In this document: in pieces, positions 9,388 to 17,307 of the stretch
How the letters are laid out: each line of letters starts with the position of its first letter
Numbering within the stretch: the first letter of the stretch is position 1
NCBI RefSeq assembly: GCF_000013665.1
Contig: NC_007912.1
Span: 1,970,501 to 2,034,500 of the forward strand
Reading direction: 5' to 3'
From: Saccharophagus degradans 2-40
Lineage (GTDB): Bacteria; Pseudomonadota; Gammaproteobacteria; Pseudomonadales; Cellvibrionaceae
DNA length: 64,000 nt
Translations under genes and position numbers: made by a program
Notes under the pieces: generated by a model
Told to the model about the DNA's origin: nothing
Databases searched by the model: none
Seen by the model: the letters and a program-made list of their open reading frames with translations, nothing else

Positions 9388-10400
9388 ATGCTGATACCGT
9401 CGTTGACGGTATGGATAAAAATATAAGTTTTTTCTTTTTAGTTAGCTTGCTGGAGCGGGCGCATCAATGCGCGCAACAGCAGGCAAGCTCTGTTGTGGGG
9501 CAGTTGGGTAGTGACAGCCAACCACAGGATGAATCCCTTCGGTTTAAAACTAAATACGACCTTGCTTTTAGAGCTTCCTCCATTGCCAGTGTTAAGCCTG
9601 CAGCGGGTGAGGGCGGCGGTGTAATAAATAAGTATTTGGTGGTTGTTAATTTTATTGGGCTTGCCGGCGCTGCAGGAGTGTTGCCTTTACACTACACGCG
9701 TTTAATTATGGATCGTCTTAAACAACGCGATAAGGCAATGGCCGACTTTTTGGATATTTTTCATCATAGATTGGTATCGCTATTTTATCGAGCCTGGCAA
9801 AAATATAAGTTTACAGCGCAATACGAAGCTAGCTTGGTGCTAGGAAAGAAGGACGTATTTAGCACTGTTATAGAAAGCTTGGCTGGAGTTAGTGAGCAAG
9901 AGCGTTTTGAGTTACAGAGCTACTACGCTGGGCATTTTGCCAAAAAAGTTCGCACGGTTAGCTCCCTACGAGCTGTTCTGATGGATTATTTTGGGTTGCC
10001 AGTAGAGGTGAATAGTTTTAAAGGGCAGTGGCTGCAAATAGAAAAGCGCGATCAGTTTTGCCTTTCTTCTAAGGCTAAAAAGCAACGACTTGGTGCAGGC
10101 ATATTACTAGGTAAAAGATGTTGGGATGTGCAAAGTAAAATTGAGATAGACGTAGGCCCTATGTCTCTCGAGCAATATCAACGAAAAGGGCCTGGTACAG
10201 AATTTTTTAAAAGTGCCCGTAAACTTATGAACCGGTTTTTGCCGGCGCACATTAATGCTGATATGCATTTCAAAGTGGAGAATAAGGCCGACTTTAGTCT
10301 GCCGCTTGGAAAAGGATTACGCCTGCAGCGCAACGGTTGGTTAAAAAGCACTAAAAAAGACCCACTTATCGCTACGGTATCAATTAATAGGAACGAGTGA
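9351..10400 (+). CDS. tssG: T6SS baseplate subunit TssG
   Basis: TssG is the partner of TssF in the baseplate wedge. The 349-residue product carries the family pattern: FFFLVSLLERA near the N-terminus, GAAGVLPLHYTRLIMDRLK at about residues 115-133, then DFLDIFHHRLVSLFYRAWQK. The C-terminal part has the GxxxLGAGILLGKRCWDVQ type segment. The ATG at 9351 is preceded by GGAAGG and lies 37 bases inside tssF, which suggests translational coupling. clpV begins 29 bases after its stop. Confidence 0.94.
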   Translation: MSATDRFSAAYINADTVVDGMDKNISFFFLVSLLERAHQCAQQQASSVVGQLGSDSQPQDESLRFKTKYDLAFRASSIASVKPAAGEGGGVINKYLVVVNFIGLAGAAGVLPLHYTRLIMDRLKQRDKAMADFLDIFHHRLVSLFYRAWQKYKFTAQYEASLVLGKKDVFSTVIESLAGVSEQERFELQSYYAGHFAKKVRTVSSLRAVLMDYFGLPVEVNSFKGQWLQIEKRDQFCLSSKAKKQRLGAGILLGKRCWDVQSKIEIDVGPMSLEQYQRKGPGTEFFKSARKLMNRFLPAHINADMHFKVENKADFSLPLGKGLRLQRNGWLKSTKKDPLIATVSINRNE

Positions 10401-10429
10401 CGCTACTCGATAATTTAAAGGAAATGACA

Positions 10430-13090
10430 ATGGAATTTGAAAAGTTAGTTAAAAACCTATCGAATGAAAGCAAAGAGCTATTCGAGAAATCTATTGCGTT
10501 GGCGTCTTCGCGCTCGCACTTTTATATTGATGTTGAGCACTGGCTTACCGAAGCTCTTGCAGAGGAACAGCGTGAAATAATAGCGATATTGAAACACTTT
10601 AACGTCGATGTGGATCGCGTGCATGCGGATTTGGATTTGGCGCTAGAGAACACAAAAACAGGGAATGATGGGTTTCCTAAAATATCGCCAGACATTGTGC
10701 GGCTATTGTTTGAAGCTTGGATGATCGCTTCCAGTCAGTATGCGTCTGTGCAGGTTTTACCCGTGCATATATTGTTGGCGCTAGTAGATAGTGCTGGTCT
10801 TAAAACAAAAATTGGTAAAATATCTAAACAATTCGAGGCTATTAGTGGTGAAGAAATTCGCACTCAGTGCGAAACCTTGTTGCGCGGTGAAGCGCTGCAA
10901 GACCAGGGTGAAGCTACTAACAAAAAATTAACTAAAACACCCAGCTTAGATCAGTTCACAACAAACCTTACTCAGCAAGCCAAGGATGGGAAAATAGACT
11001 CAATTCTTGGGCGTGATGACGAAATAAGACAGATCATCGATGTACTGTGCAGAAGAAAACAGAACAACCCCATTTTAACGGGGGAGGCTGGTGTTGGTAA
11101 AACAGCTGTTGTAGAAGGTTTGGCCGTTAAAATTGCGCAGGGGGATGTTCCCACTGCGATAGAAAATGTAGAAATTAGAAGTTTAGATTTAGGCTTACTA
11201 CAAGCAGGGGCTGGAGTAAAGGGCGAGTTCGAAAACAGGCTTAAGAATGTAATTAAAGAGGTACAGCAGTCTGTACAGTCCATAATTTTGTTTATCGATG
11301 AGGCTCATACACTTATTGGTGCGGGCAATCAGGCCGGTAGCGGAGATGCTGCCAATCTATTAAAGCCTGCTTTGGCGCGCGGTGAGTTGCGCACAATAGC
11401 AGCAACTACCTGGGCCGAGTACAAAAAGTATTTTGAATCAGATGCCGCACTTACTCGGCGCTTTCAGGTTGTGAAAGTAGAGGAGCCGAGTGTAGATAAA
11501 GCCATTATTATGCTTCGCAATGCTGCTCCAACCTTAGAGCAACATCACAAGGTAGTAATACTTGACGCCGCGGTTAGCGCTTCGGTTAATTTATCCCACC
11601 GCTACATTCCTGGTCGTCAACTACCTGATAAGTGTGTAAGCCTACTCGATACCGCCTGCGCGCGTGTAAATCTTAGTCAAAACACCACGCCTGCTCGAAT
11701 TGTTCAATATTCACAGGAAATAAAAAACATTGAGTTTGAAATTGAGCGGTTAAATCAAGAAGCTGAAAAAGGTTACGAGCACTCAGCGAGTATTGTTGAA
11801 CTTGAAGTTAAAAAGGTAGGTATTACCGAGCGCTACCAAAGCCTATGCGCGAGATGGGAACAAGAAAAGCAGATAATTAATCAAATTAATAGTGCGCGTG
11901 AAAAGGCTGAGGAAAAAGTACAGGATTCTGATAATGAAGAAAGTGCGACTGATTTAACAAATACGTTAATAGCAGAGTTGCGCGTCAAATTAAAAAGTAT
12001 TTCTGGTAGTCAGCCTCTAATTTATGAATGCGTAGATGAGCAGGTTGTAGCAGAGGTTGTAGCTGACTGGACAGGAATACCCGTTGGCCGTATGCAAAGT
12101 GACGAGATTCAAAATGTATTGTCGCTAGAGCAAACAATGGAAAAACGTGTGATTGGGCAGAGTCACGGCTTAAAGCTTATTTCTAAAGCTGTTCAAACTG
12201 CAAGAGCGAAACTAAGTGACCCTAAGCGGCCATTAGGCGTATTTATGTTGGTTGGCCCAAGTGGTGTGGGTAAAACAGAAACGGCACTAACCTTAGCTGA
12301 ACAGTTATACGGATCAGAACAAAATATGACCGTCATTAACATGTCAGAATTTAAAGAGGAGCATAAGGTATCTATGCTTATGGGGTCGCCCCCCGGTTAT
12401 GTTGGATATGGCGAGGGTGGCGTGCTTACCGAAGCCGTCAGACGCAAGCCCTATAGTGTTGTGCTATTAGACGAAATGGAAAAGGCGCATCCAGGCGTAC
12501 AAGATATTTTTTATCAGGTTTTTGATAAGGGTATTTTGCGAGACGGCGAAGGTAGAGATATAGATTTTAAAAATACTGTAATAATAATGACAAGTAATAC
12601 AGCCAGCGCTCAAATAGAACAACTGTGCATCGACCCCGAAACTAAGCCCGAGCCAAAAGCATTGCTTGAAGCAATAGAGGGTACCTTGCGTGAAACATAT
12701 AAACCTGCCTTTTTGGGGCGTATCAATTTGATTCCATACTACCCGCTAGATGAGCAGTGTTTATCTGAAATTGCGGTAATGCAATTACATGCTATTCAGC
12801 AACGAGTGGAAACTAATTATAAAGTTGAGCTGAATTATTCAGATAAACTTGTTGAGCATGTTGTGTCATTGTGTGCGCAATCCGACACTGGAGCACGAAA
12901 AATATCTGCCTTGTTAAATAACACTTTGCTGCCAGTGTTGGCAGAGAAAATACTTACCGAGATAGCATTGGATAAGGCTTTGGAGTCTGTTGAGGTAGAT
13001 GTAAGCGAAGAAGGGGAATTTGTTGTTAAAATAAATTCAAAAAAAGAAAATACAGACGACATGAAAATTAAAAAAACGGTAACTGGATAA
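10430..13090 (+). CDS. tssH: T6SS AAA+ ATPase ClpV (TssH)
   Basis: ClpV disassembles contracted TssBC sheath so that subunits can be reused. The 886-residue protein has an N-domain (about 1-160), a first AAA+ module with Walker A GEAGVGKT at 218-225 and Walker B ILFIDEAH, a ClpB-type coiled-coil middle domain (about 390-520), and a second AAA+ module with GPSGVGKTETA near residue 610 and VVLLDEMEKAHP. I placed the start at the ATG at 10430, where AAAGGA sits seven bases upstream, rather than the GTG at 10397 that overlaps tssG. N-terminal position in the T6SS locus and the short middle domain favour ClpV over the chaperone ClpB. Confidence 0.95.
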   Translation: MEFEKLVKNLSNESKELFEKSIALASSRSHFYIDVEHWLTEALAEEQREIIAILKHFNVDVDRVHADLDLALENTKTGNDGFPKISPDIVRLLFEAWMIASSQYASVQVLPVHILLALVDSAGLKTKIGKISKQFEAISGEEIRTQCETLLRGEALQDQGEATNKKLTKTPSLDQFTTNLTQQAKDGKIDSILGRDDEIRQIIDVLCRRKQNNPILTGEAGVGKTAVVEGLAVKIAQGDVPTAIENVEIRSLDLGLLQAGAGVKGEFENRLKNVIKEVQQSVQSIILFIDEAHTLIGAGNQAGSGDAANLLKPALARGELRTIAATTWAEYKKYFESDAALTRRFQVVKVEEPSVDKAIIMLRNAAPTLEQHHKVVILDAAVSASVNLSHRYIPGRQLPDKCVSLLDTACARVNLSQNTTPARIVQYSQEIKNIEFEIERLNQEAEKGYEHSASIVELEVKKVGITERYQSLCARWEQEKQIINQINSAREKAEEKVQDSDNEESATDLTNTLIAELRVKLKSISGSQPLIYECVDEQVVAEVVADWTGIPVGRMQSDEIQNVLSLEQTMEKRVIGQSHGLKLISKAVQTARAKLSDPKRPLGVFMLVGPSGVGKTETALTLAEQLYGSEQNMTVINMSEFKEEHKVSMLMGSPPGYVGYGEGGVLTEAVRRKPYSVVLLDEMEKAHPGVQDIFYQVFDKGILRDGEGRDIDFKNTVIIMTSNTASAQIEQLCIDPETKPEPKALLEAIEGTLRETYKPAFLGRINLIPYYPLDEQCLSEIAVMQLHAIQQRVETNYKVELNYSDKLVEHVVSLCAQSDTGARKISALLNNTLLPVLAEKILTEIALDKALESVEVDVSEEGEFVVKINSKKENTDDMKIKKTVTG

Positions 13091-13092
13091 CA

Positions 13093-13159
13093 AAAAAGAC
13101 AAAAAATTATTTTATTCATCCAGAATTAAAACCGAATAATATATAATTTTTTTGTCTTT
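13093..13159 (+). other. Imperfect inverted repeat in the AT-rich clpV-hcp gap
   Basis: A-rich and T-rich arms at 13093-13110 and 13143-13159 are near reverse complements (AAAGACAAAAAATTA against TAATTTTTTTGTCTTT) with about 32 bases between them. The gap of 127 bases is much more AT-rich than its surroundings. It may hold the 3' terminator of the structural operon and a separate promoter for hcp, which is usually made in large excess. The structure is seen; function is inferred. Confidence 0.5.
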
Positions 13160-13217
13160 AAAAATGACTTAAAGGCGTTTAAATTTAGCGAAACATTAAA
13201 GGATAAAGGAATAGGAT

Positions 13218-13706
13218 ATGTCTATTTTTGTAAATTATGAAGGAATCAAAGGTGAGTCTTCAGATAGCGGCCATAAAGGATGGATGGACGTTGAAGCCGT
13301 TTCGTGGGGAGTTGGTCGTAACATTACCTCTAACAGTTCTACACAGGGCGATAGAGAGTCTTCTAACGCTGTAATCAGTGATTTGCACGTTACTCGCTAC
13401 ATGGATAGCTCTACTCCAAAGCTATTTATCGAGTCATGTTGTGGTACTGGTAAAGAAGTAAAAATTCACCTAAGCAAAACAGGTTCTGGCTCTGGTGCAG
13501 ACGTGTATATGGAATACACTTTGAAAAATGCACTTATCAGCAGCTACTCTGTAAACGCTGTTAGTCAAGACAATCATCGTCCTACCGAAACTTTCACCAT
13601 TACATTCGTTGATGTTGAAGTTAAGTACACTCCGTACGACGAAGATGGCAATGCTGAAGCTGCTATTGCAGTTGGCTTCGATACCGCATCTAACGTTAAG
13701 CGTTAA
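13218..13706 (+). CDS. hcp: T6SS inner-tube protein Hcp (TssD)
   Basis: Hcp hexamers stack into the tube that the sheath propels. The 162-residue length and features are typical of the Hcp1 family: MSIFVNYEGIKGESSDSGHK start, VEAVSWGVGRNI strand, VTRYMDSSTPKLF, and the C-terminal ETFTITFVDVEVKYTPYD. A strong AAAGGA-type site precedes the ATG at 13218. No C-terminal extension is present, so this is a plain structural Hcp with no fused toxin. It stands alone between an AT-rich leader and a GC-rich hairpin, which suggests its own transcript. Confidence 0.97.
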   Translation: MSIFVNYEGIKGESSDSGHKGWMDVEAVSWGVGRNITSNSSTQGDRESSNAVISDLHVTRYMDSSTPKLFIESCCGTGKEVKIHLSKTGSGSGADVYMEYTLKNALISSYSVNAVSQDNHRPTETFTITFVDVEVKYTPYDEDGNAEAAIAVGFDTASNVKR

Positions 13707-13715
13707 TGTGTGTTT

Positions 13716-13736
13716 GCGGCGCGCATTGCGCGTCGC
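13716..13736 (+). terminator. GC-rich hairpin after hcp (possible partial terminator)
   Basis: A short GC-rich palindrome (GCGGCGCGCA against TGCGCGTCGC) begins ten bases after the hcp stop. Only a weak T-rich stretch follows (TATTTAGTT), so it probably acts as a leaky terminator or an mRNA 3' stabiliser, keeping vgrG transcription below that of hcp. Confidence 0.5.
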
Positions 13737-13824
13737 TATTTAGTTACTGTTCTATTTGTATTTCATTCCCAAATCTCTTCTTCTCATAACTCCTTTACAG
13801 CTAGCTTAAAAATAAGGATATTTA

Positions 13825-15690
13825 ATGGCCAACGCTGAATCTACGCAAGATAAAAATCTAGTTAGAGTTAGTACTGTATTACCCGATAATGCACTAATTG
13901 CAACGCGTTTATCTATTTCTGAAACCCTGTCGGAAGGTTTTTCTATTGTTGTGACGGCCTTTTCTGAGAAGCGTCACGATTTAACTGCAGAAGATTTAGT
14001 TGGAACGCCCCTCACTGCAGTGTTAGTTCAGCAAGATAACTCTTTGCGCTATTTTAACGGCTATATTCAAGAAATTACTGCTACTGGCAGTGAACGAGCA
14101 GGGCAAAGAAGTACTTATAAGCTAACGGTTGTGTCTTGGTTGCAGTTGTTGTCGGGAAAGCGCAGGGATAATCGTATTTTCCAAGAGAAAAATGTTAAAC
14201 AGATTATAGAAGAAGTGTTCAAGCCCTTAGGGTCTATCGCAGATTACAAATTCGATATTAGTGGCGAGCACCCAGAGTGGCGCTACTGTACACAATACGA
14301 TGAAACAGATCTAAATTTCTTTAATCGGTTGTGTCAAAGAGAAGGGCTGGCCTACTATTTTTTACATGATAATGGCGCCCATAAACTGCATATCGTCGAT
14401 GTGGCTAATATTCGTTCCCTTGCGGATAACAAGCCTAAAATAGTCGAGATTCAAGCTGGTACACCAGCTTTTGATCATTTCTCTCATTGGCAAAGTACTG
14501 GTAAGTTTGTTGCTGGCACGTATACACAGCGAACATATAATTATTTAAAGCCTACGCAGTTAATTGAAGGCTCGGAAAAAATTAAAGGCGATGCGCTTAA
14601 AATCCCAAAAGTTACGGATATAGAGTACTACTCCTATAGCGAGCAATTTCATACCTCGGAAGAGGGTAAGGGTAGCGTATCTACAAAAGGTCATGGTGCC
14701 AGTCAGGCTGTGATTTCGCAGGGAGCGGGCAACTGTAGGCATTTAAAAGTTGGCCATACTATACAAGTGGCTCTGCCTGGTGCGGCAAACTTCGCCGATA
14801 AAGGCAAAGAGTTTACTTTAACGAATGTTACTATTAATGCAGACGACACCTCTGGTGTAATGAATTGCTTTGTAGAAGCGTTACCTAAAGGAAATTTATT
14901 ATTTCCGGCCAGCTCTACCCCAACCATTAATAGCTTACAAACGGCGGTGGTAACTGGGCCAAAAGGCGAAGAAATACATACCGATCAATTAGGTCGAATT
15001 AAAGCACAGTTTCACTGGGACCGAGCCGGTAAAAAGGATGAAAACTCAACCTGTTGGCTAAGGGTGATGCAGGGCTTTGCTGGGAACAATTATGGTGCCC
15101 ACTTTACACCTCGAATCGGCCACGAAGTGGTTGTGGCGTTTGAAAACGGCAACCCAGATAGACCATTTGTTATAGGGTCATTGTTTCACCAAGAGCATAA
15201 GCCACCGTATTCTGAGCAGCTTGGCTCGCGTTCTGGAGTAAGAACCCGTTCTACCAAAGGTGGTGGCGAAACAAATTTTAACGAGTTGTACTTCGAGGAC
15301 ACCAAGGGTAAAGAAGAAGTCTATTTCCAAGCAGAAAAAGACTTAAACGCTGTTGTAAAAAACGATGAAACGCGTGAGGTTGGCAACGATCAAACATCCG
15401 CAATAAAACACGATCGTAAAATGGATGTTGGTAACGACCATACTGAAACAATTAAAAATAAGCAGACTATCACTGTTGGTAAAGATCAACAAAACAATAT
15501 TAAGAATAATCAAATTACAGAAGTAGGCAAAAAAAGCGTACACAAGGTGGGTAAAGAGTTAGTCTTGGAAGCGGGCAGTAAAATTATTCTTAAGGTTGGT
15601 GGCAGCTCTATTGAAATTACCGGCAGTAAAATCGCGATTAATTCGTCTGGTCAAGTGGATGTTGATGGTGGAAAAGTAAAGTTGAACTAA
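13825..15690 (+). CDS. vgrG: T6SS spike protein VgrG (TssI)
   Basis: VgrG trimers form the puncturing tip above the Hcp tube. The 621-residue protein has the gp27-like base (about 1-370, with the YCTQYDETDLNFFNRLCQRE signature), the gp5 OB-fold (GRIKAQFHWDR, WLRVMQGFAG, GHEVVVAFENGNPDRPFV) and a C-terminal beta-helical needle of repeated VGNDQT / VGKDQQ units ending in GSKIAINSSGQVDVDGG. There is no C-terminal extension after the needle, so it is a structural VgrG rather than an evolved toxin fusion. AAGGAT precedes the ATG at 13825. No PAAR, adaptor, effector or immunity gene follows. Confidence 0.95.
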   Translation: MANAESTQDKNLVRVSTVLPDNALIATRLSISETLSEGFSIVVTAFSEKRHDLTAEDLVGTPLTAVLVQQDNSLRYFNGYIQEITATGSERAGQRSTYKLTVVSWLQLLSGKRRDNRIFQEKNVKQIIEEVFKPLGSIADYKFDISGEHPEWRYCTQYDETDLNFFNRLCQREGLAYYFLHDNGAHKLHIVDVANIRSLADNKPKIVEIQAGTPAFDHFSHWQSTGKFVAGTYTQRTYNYLKPTQLIEGSEKIKGDALKIPKVTDIEYYSYSEQFHTSEEGKGSVSTKGHGASQAVISQGAGNCRHLKVGHTIQVALPGAANFADKGKEFTLTNVTINADDTSGVMNCFVEALPKGNLLFPASSTPTINSLQTAVVTGPKGEEIHTDQLGRIKAQFHWDRAGKKDENSTCWLRVMQGFAGNNYGAHFTPRIGHEVVVAFENGNPDRPFVIGSLFHQEHKPPYSEQLGSRSGVRTRSTKGGGETNFNELYFEDTKGKEEVYFQAEKDLNAVVKNDETREVGNDQTSAIKHDRKMDVGNDHTETIKNKQTITVGKDQQNNIKNNQITEVGKKSVHKVGKELVLEAGSKIILKVGGSSIEITGSKIAINSSGQVDVDGGKVKLN

Positions 15691-15720
15691 CGTTTGTTTC
15701 ATACACTCAGCTTCATTCCC

Positions 15721-15734
15721 GCCCCTGTAGGGGC
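15721..15734 (+). terminator. Short hairpin after vgrG
   Basis: GCCCC and GGGGC arms flank a TGTA loop 30 bases after the vgrG stop. A true U-tract is missing, so this is only a candidate end of the T6SS transcript. Confidence 0.35.
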
Positions 15735-15799
15735 AGGCTTGTGCAGTTACTATTGCTTAGCGGCTAAGTTATACTGCCTCTTTTAGCTTGTGCAAGCCC

Positions 15800-16309
15800 A
15801 TGAAAACCACCAAATACCTATCCGCATACCCCGCAGAGCTTCAGCAAAAAATTCAACGTTTGTTTGAACAAAATCGCGTAGCTGATTATTTGCGCAGTCA
15901 ATACCCCTCTGTGCACAGCGTGGCGACGGATGGCGATTTGCGAGAATACGCGATGGAGCTAAAAAATCAATACATGAAAAAGACAGCCCCATTAAGTAAA
16001 GTGGTGTACGACAATAAAATTCATGTGGTGAACAATGCGCTAGGCCTGCATACCTATGTTTCTAGGGTACAAGGTGGCAAGTTAAAGGCTAAAAATGAGT
16101 TGCGAGTGAGCAGTGTATTTAAACGCACTCCCGAGCCGTTTCTTAATATGATTGTTGTGCACGAGTTGGCGCACTTAAAAGAAAAGGAGCATAACAAGGC
16201 GTTTTATCAGCTTTGTCGCCACATGCAGCCCAATTATCATCAGCTTGAGTTTGATGTGCGCGTGTACTTAACGCACTTAGAAGATGTAGGGCCCGTGTAC
16301 GAGCCCTAA
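15800..16309 (+). CDS. YgjP-like zinc metallopeptidase domain protein
   Basis: The 169-residue protein contains the zinc-metallopeptidase motif VVHELAHLKEKEH (HELAH at about 118-122), followed by the FYQLCRHMQPNYHQLEFDVR segment seen in the YgjP/DUF45 (M48-like) family. It is predicted cytoplasmic, with no signal peptide. The E. coli family member has no settled physiological role. I use the ATG at 15800 and not the TTG at 15788. It follows the T6SS cluster but there is no reason in the sequence to link it to secretion. Confidence 0.82.
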   Translation: MKTTKYLSAYPAELQQKIQRLFEQNRVADYLRSQYPSVHSVATDGDLREYAMELKNQYMKKTAPLSKVVYDNKIHVVNNALGLHTYVSRVQGGKLKAKNELRVSSVFKRTPEPFLNMIVVHELAHLKEKEHNKAFYQLCRHMQPNYHQLEFDVRVYLTHLEDVGPVYEP

Positions 16310-16329
16310 GCGGGTATATTTAGATTCGT

Positions 16330-16695
16330 TTAGCGCGGTATTTGCGCTTCTAAATAATGAATAATATCGGATGACTGGTAAAGCCAGCTCACGCTGCCAT
16401 CGTTACCCTCAATTCTTAAGCAGGGTACTTTTAGCTTACCGCCACCCTCTAAAAGTTCTTTCTTTGTCGTCTCGCAGCGTTTTGCATCTCGAGTTTCTAC
16501 CAAAAGGCTATTGCGTTTTAGTGCGCGGCGTACTTTTACGCAAAAGGGGCATGCAAGGTATTGGTATAAGGTATAGTTCGCCATCTTTAGGTCTAGCTGT
16601 GCTTGCAGCTCTGGGTCGCGTTTTACGCTTTTGGGGGTAAAAAGCCAATCCAATAGCAGGATTATGCGTCCAAGTATGTATCTAATAATTGCCAT
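16330..16695 (-). CDS. Glutaredoxin / GST N-terminal-like protein with membrane anchor
   Basis: The 121-residue protein has a hydrophobic N-terminus (about residues 1-20, IIRYILGRIILLLDWLF), a short linker, then a thioredoxin-fold domain with a CPFC redox motif (C49, C52) and the GST/glutaredoxin cis-Pro segment KVPCLRIEG. The C-terminus (SSDIIHYLEAQIP) matches the end of the GST N-terminal domain. It probably reduces disulfides or glutathionylated targets at the inner membrane face. It is convergent with the YgjP-like gene, 20 bases apart. Confidence 0.8.
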   Translation of the reverse strand: MAIIRYILGRIILLLDWLFTPKSVKRDPELQAQLDLKMANYTLYQYLACPFCVKVRRALKRNSLLVETRDAKRCETTKKELLEGGGKLKVPCLRIEGNDGSVSWLYQSSDIIHYLEAQIPR

Positions 16696-16815
16696 GAGTT
16701 AAATCTACCTATTAATGAGCCGGCGATTATACCTGTAAAATGCACCATTTGGCTGCCCTAGGGCTAGAGTATTAACCTCTGTTAAGCGTAAAGAATGACC
16801 AATTAGGAGTATGCA

Positions 16816-17241
16816 TTGATAGTACGGTTGAATGAGTATGGTTATGGCCAAGGTGACGCCTCATATAAAGCCGCAGGTGAGATAGAAGGCATTACCCGTT
16901 TGGTGGATGCGTTTTACCATTTTATGGATACTCTGCCAGAGGCAGCTAAACTGCGCAGCATGCATGCTCAGAGCTTGGCAGAGTCGCGTAAAAAGCTGGC
17001 ATATTTTCTATCTGGCTGGCTTGGAGGCCCTAGGCTGTATGCTCAACATTTTGGTTCTATTAATATTCCTGGTGCCCATAGGCACCTAGCTGCAACTCCT
17101 GAAGACGCAGATGCTTGGATGCTGTGTATGGCAAAAGCCGTAGACCTGCAACCCTACGAACCCAGCTTTAAGCAATATCTATTGCAGCAGTTGCGCGTAC
17201 CGGCGGATCGAATTGTTGAGGCTGGTAGAAAACCCCTTTAG
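16816..17241 (+). CDS. Group II truncated haemoglobin-like protein
   Basis: The 141-residue protein has the truncated-globin layout: ITRLVDAFYHFMDTLPEA (A/B helices), FLSGWLGGPRLYAQHFG, and PGAHRHLAATPEDADAWMLCM, where the His in RHLA is the likely proximal haem ligand. Such globins bind O2 or NO and are linked to oxidative and nitrosative stress. The start is a TTG at 16816 with AGGAG six bases upstream; an in-frame stop just before rules out an earlier start, and a TTG at 16828 is the only near alternative. Confidence 0.83.
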   Translation: MIVRLNEYGYGQGDASYKAAGEIEGITRLVDAFYHFMDTLPEAAKLRSMHAQSLAESRKKLAYFLSGWLGGPRLYAQHFGSINIPGAHRHLAATPEDADAWMLCMAKAVDLQPYEPSFKQYLLQQLRVPADRIVEAGRKPL

Positions 17242-17307
17242 TTGGGTGACGGTTCGCGCCGCTAAAAACAGCTAGACAGCTGTATATAACAACAGTATTC
17301 TTTCGGC

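Noticed and set aside
13825-15690. VgrG as an evolved toxin
   Set aside because: The protein ends at the needle repeats, with no domain beyond them.
15800-16309. SprT-like or T6SS-related metalloprotease
   Set aside because: The HELAH motif context matches YgjP-like proteins, and nothing else ties it to the secretion genes.
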